A stretch of 46,374 nt of DNA from Pelargonium nanum (Eukaryota; Streptophyta; Magnoliopsida; Geraniales; Geraniaceae), in the NCBI GenBank assembly GCA_036897485.1, contig JAYMTF010000196.1, positions 1 through 46,374 on the forward strand, given 5' to 3'. The notes beneath the pieces are model-generated. The model was not told the DNA's origin and searched no databases. It saw nothing but the letters and a program-made list of their open reading frames with translations. Below are positions 45,131-46,374 of this stretch, piece after piece. Each line of letters opens with the position of its first letter. Position 1 is the stretch's first letter. Made by a program: the position numbers and the translations under genes.

Positions 45131-46045
45131 CTCGCTTGGAGATTTGAATAATTTTTTAAGCTTTTTATGTGTTTATGTGACACTTTGAACGTCACGAGTC
45201 ACTTTGATATCGACCTATATAACTTAAGATTTTTCATGTAACATCTCTATTTACACATAAAATTTAAATCTAATAAAAAGAACTTGTCTTAAAGGCAAAA
45301 AAAGAAAAAGAAAAACCAGAATATGAAAAACTGTACGGATGTGTAAAATTGTTAACTTAAGAAAATGTCATCATGTCACAATCCTCTAAACCAATAGATC
45401 TAAAATTCAAAAATGGCTTAAGGTAAAAGAGGATAAGAAAATCTGGAAAATGATAATCATCACCCATTGTTTCTGGAATATATTGTCTTATAAACCTTAA
45501 GGCAATATATATATTCCAAAAAAAAGGGGTATCGTATTCGTGGGCATCGGAAAATTTCGGATTAATTTGAGTTTTAAGCCGAGATTTTTTCATACGTACC
45601 CATTTCATTATTAAGGGATAATTACATATAAATACATTATAAATGTCATGTTATGCACATAACTACATCGGCTTAGATCCGTTGCAACTAACTACATGTT
45701 ATTTTTTTATGTCGCACCGTCTATCAAACATAGCATAATGCATTCCATCTCTTCTCGTGTTTGGCATGTGATCAAAATAAATAACTTAATACTAAAATTA
45801 CCCTTATGACCAACTGCAAGCACATATTAGATTTGAAGAATTAAGAAGAAGATAGAAGACACTTTCATAGAAAAAGAGAAGAAGACAGAAGATTGTCTAG
45901 CATTTTAAAAGATCAAACTTAGACGCCGAGCATCATTGACGAAGCTCTGCTTTAAATTTTCAATTCCATCTCTTACCAGAAAATCTCCTACTCCTAACAG
46001 TAGCTTGAGCTTCCACGACGAGTCAACGTGTTAGCTATGGCGCTA
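45131..46045. other. Intergenic AT-rich DNA, no gene seen
   Basis: The minus-strand frame at 45357-45608 has no recognisable domain. No repeats with paired ends. Confidence 0.45.
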
Positions 46046-46049
46046 GCTG

Positions 46050-46374
46050 CAAGTAGACCTGTTTAAGCGGGTCGCGGGCTGGATATATATGGGTCAAGCC
46101 CGTGCGGCCGCGGGCCTAAACGGATCGGAATTAAAAGGCCTGCGCAGGCCGCGGGCCAAACCGCCGAAACCGCGGGCCGCAAGCTAATTTTTATTTATGT
46201 TATAAACTATATAATATATAATAAGATGTTACACAACATTACATTTACATAAAGTCGGCAACTTAGAGAACTCGCAGGCACTCGGAATTCGACACGAACA
46301 CAATCCAATAATTTAACATGTTGAATTAGTCAACACGAACTCAACATGAATTTGATTATGCTGAAAATTTTAAA
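46050..46374. mobile_element. Start of a dispersed GGGTCGCGGGC-type element cut by the window edge
   Basis: TAGACCTGTTTAAGCGGGTC followed by GGCCGCGGGCC, GCGCAGGCCGCGGGCC and CCGCGGGCCGC blocks in about 140 bp, then AT-rich sequence. Very GC-rich leaders beginning AGACCTGTTTA are typical of hAT-related non-autonomous repeats of plants. The far end is outside the window. Confidence 0.45.

Overview
This is a stretch of nuclear DNA from a flowering plant, most likely a eudicot. The genes carry many short GT-AG introns, their proteins match the plant families BONZAI, group X ERF, PAM16, organellar PheRS and SBT2, and the AT-rich spacers hold plant Stowaway, CACTA, SINE and LINE relics. The species cannot be named from the sequence alone.

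Layout from left to right. Positions 1-729 are the 3' end of an unrecognised plus-strand gene with a tandemly repeated Pro/His/Tyr-rich tail. Positions 2655-11325 are a complete 16-exon BONZAI/copine gene (578 aa, BON1/BON2 type, plus strand). Positions 14246-15497 (possibly from 14034) are a two-exon AP2/ERF transcription factor of group X, whose expected start codon is missing from the reading frame. Positions 15.5-20.8 kb contain no gene that I can support, only tandem repeats and degraded elements. Positions 20816-24203 are PAM16, the J-like subunit of the mitochondrial import motor (minus strand, 116 aa), with a 2.8-kb first intron full of transposon debris. Positions 25110-30234 are the dual-organelle phenylalanyl-tRNA synthetase (minus strand, 10 exons, 429 aa). 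Positions 31962-32307 are a putative two-exon gene for an unrecognised 60-aa protein with its own TATA box. Positions 33153-40299 are a complete SBT2-type subtilase (minus strand, 10 exons, 858 aa) with all catalytic residues. Positions 40.7-46.4 kb are intergenic, with a SINE flanked by a perfect target-site duplication, a second copy of that family, and GC-rich repeat pieces.

The exon models were built by hand. Each junction is GT-AG, all phases close, and the total lengths agree with the known families, so the BON, PheRS and SBT2 models are firm. PAM16 is firm except for its first exon. PAM16 and PheRS both serve organelles, and both have clusters of TGGGCY 'site II' promoter elements. BON1 and PAM16 (MUSE5) are both known negative regulators of plant immunity in Arabidopsis, so their proximity is notable but may be chance.

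I found no clearly new multi-gene system. The best candidates for something undescribed are the 60-aa gene at 31962, the ERF with an unconventional N-terminus, the ~1.64-kb long-inverted-repeat element in PAM16 intron 1, and the small SINE family near 41.2 and 43.3 kb.
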